A stretch of 64,000 bases of DNA from Lates calcarifer (taxonomy: Eukaryota > Chordata > Actinopteri > Centropomidae). Made by a program: the position numbers and the translations under genes. Location: assembly GCF_001640805.2 (NCBI RefSeq), contig NC_066849.1, forward strand, positions 22,135,336 through 22,199,335, read 5' to 3'. This document shows positions 62,483-64,000 of the stretch, piece after piece. Under the pieces are notes generated by a model. That model was not told the DNA's origin. It was given only the letters and a program-made list of their open reading frames with translations, and did no database searches. How positions within the stretch are numbered: position 1 is the stretch's first letter; each line of letters begins with the position of its first letter.

Positions 62483-64000
62483 CTGAAGAAGGAGAGAGAA
62501 AATATTAAGGGTAAATTAAAGCATTCTGTCTGAGAGCAAAATTACAAGGTACAGTATATATCTAAGGCTCTTCAGAAAACAGTAAGTGACTCAGCAGGTA
62601 AAGCAAGTGCATTGTTGGGGATAATGTTTTTTTAATGCTCCCTTGAATTAAGAGCCCTTAAATAAATTATTACATAAGAAAAGGGGCTAATAAATAATTT
62701 CATTTTAATCATATTTTATGATGTAAAATGGGTCAGCTGTGAAATCAGATGGGCTGAAGTTCATACAATTTCTGTATCTTTCATTATTAAACATCTCCCA
62801 TCAATCAAACAAAAAAGAGCATATTGTTCTTTGCAGCAGCTGTCTTGGGGAGCAGTGTGAGGGGCAGCACATGTTAAACACATAAACACACTCTAAGTCC
62901 TGGGAGCTGCCCTCTGCACCCACAGTCTCATACTGATGGCCTCTGAGCGGCTCTGGGTGGCTCTGCTGGCGCAGGCTGAGGTCAAGGGTTTTTCTCAGGG
63001 GCACATTAAAGGTATTTTTTGCAGACTGAAAGAACAACAAATCAACATTGAATCCCCTCAAGATCTCCTCTCGGGGATGAGAGAAGGCTGCGTAGCAGAG
63101 GTGGCAAATGAAATAAAAAGGACAGTGCCCTTATTAATTCTAAGGTACTTGGCTTTGCACACCACACTTGAACTGTCACTGTCATCTCTTGTTTTAAACA
63201 AAGGCAGCCTGATGCCCTCATGGATAAAGAGACTGTACTGAAACACAGAGTCCATCAGTTCAGTCCATGCCTGCAGTTTAATTTGTTTTGCAGGCTTAAG
63301 TACTTTCTTACTGTTTATTTGCTTTGTAGCATCAATTTATTGAGCTGTGGTCTCTGTGGCCACATAGGGTGTCAGTTTACTTGATAACTAGGTAGGCTAC
63401 TAAGCATCAGATCCCTGATGAGAAGACTGAATAAGATCGGATTGTACTTAATATTTACTCTTCAGACAGAGACTTTTTGTCCCCAGTATTAGTCATAAAT
63501 TAAAAATGTCCTAGCCTACGATTTCAATATTGCAGCTGTTTAGTATTTTTGTTTAGACCCACTCTTATTGGAGGATGCCCACATCTTTCAAAAGTCACAT
63601 TTCACAGGCTTTCTGTTGTCTCCGAGCCCAAACCGAGATAACCATGATGACATGATAAGGATTATTTTGTCAGACTCCTCCAGAGTCTCAGGAGATTTAA
63701 GGGTCGATTATGCTTGATCAGAACTAGCTTATACAGAATCAAAGCTGTTTATAGTTGTTCTGAACAGCCACATTGCAAGGCGCAGTGAAAAGCCAGCTGT
63801 CAGAAAGAGAGTGGAGATGCAATATCATTTAAATATGGGGAAACGGTGCCCATTTTCTGGCAGTCTCTCCCAGAAGACACTTACAGTGTTGCACTTGGTT
63901 GTTCAAAGAAAGATGAAAGGAAATTATGTCAAGAATGAAAAAAGAAAGCTTGGCAGAGAAGTTCAAATCCTGGTGCCTCTCTCACCTCCACACAGCCGAC
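62483..64000 (-). other. EphB intron, extends past the right edge
   Basis: The next upstream exon should encode the juxtamembrane segment and the start of the P-loop (KIEEVIGA-type). No such sequence is present, so the exon lies beyond 64000. No other feature is recognised. Confidence 0.65.

Noticed and set aside
63976..64000. Possible upstream EphB exon end at the right edge (minus-strand ...TGTGGAG followed by GTGAGAG)
   Set aside because: With the required phase it would read L-C-G before GEFGEV, destroying the GxGxxG loop, and lacks the IEEVIGA sequence. Part of the area also resembles 57290-57330, suggesting a repeat.

Overview
This is vertebrate nuclear DNA, almost certainly from a teleost fish. 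Evidence: genes split by GT-AG introns, AT-rich intergenic sequence dense in CA/GT microsatellites, and many dispersed repeats recognised from memory as typical of fish genomes (internally deleted Tc1-like transposons, a ZBED/hAT-type transposase remnant, a palindromic fold-back element, retroposon tails). There is no bacterial-style operon, CRISPR array or rRNA gene. Repeat identities were recalled, not searched.

Layout. (1) Positions 104-6076, minus strand: a complete seven-exon secreted fetuin gene of 436 codons, best matched to alpha-2-HS-glycoprotein (AHSG, fetuin-A), with two cystatin-like domains, 12 cysteines and a furin-type site releasing a short C-terminal chain. All splice junctions and phases were read by eye and join in frame. 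(2) About 6.1-48.7 kb: a roughly 42-kb stretch with no gene I can establish. It holds decayed mobile elements (fold-back element 7.2-7.7 kb; Tc1-like at 20.7, 41.2 and, further on, 61.4 kb; Harbinger-like remnant at 22.6 kb; hAT/ZBED remnant at 34 kb; nested repeats at 39.4 kb), microsatellites, a 21-nt poly-C tract, a perfect 19-bp hairpin at 45.0 kb and a palindromic RFX-type X-box at 46.4 kb. One candidate plus-strand signal-peptide exon lies at 8784-8840. (3) Positions 48725-62482, minus strand, continuing beyond the right edge: the last seven coding exons of an EphB-class receptor tyrosine kinase, covering almost all of the kinase domain, the SAM domain and the C-terminal tail. Catalytic residues are intact. 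It most resembles EphB1 but is diverged enough that a teleost paralogue or EphB5-type gene is possible.

The two genes lie in the same orientation and do different jobs: one encodes a plasma protein (mineral binding, protease-inhibitor family), the other a membrane receptor for ephrin-B ligands. I see no operon-like or functional link. The most interesting items are the altered CPTCP linker in the fetuin, the EphB subclass question, two Tc1-like elements that independently show the same '5-prime end fused to transposase C-terminus' structure, the hairpin, and the X-box. I did not find a convincing new biological system.
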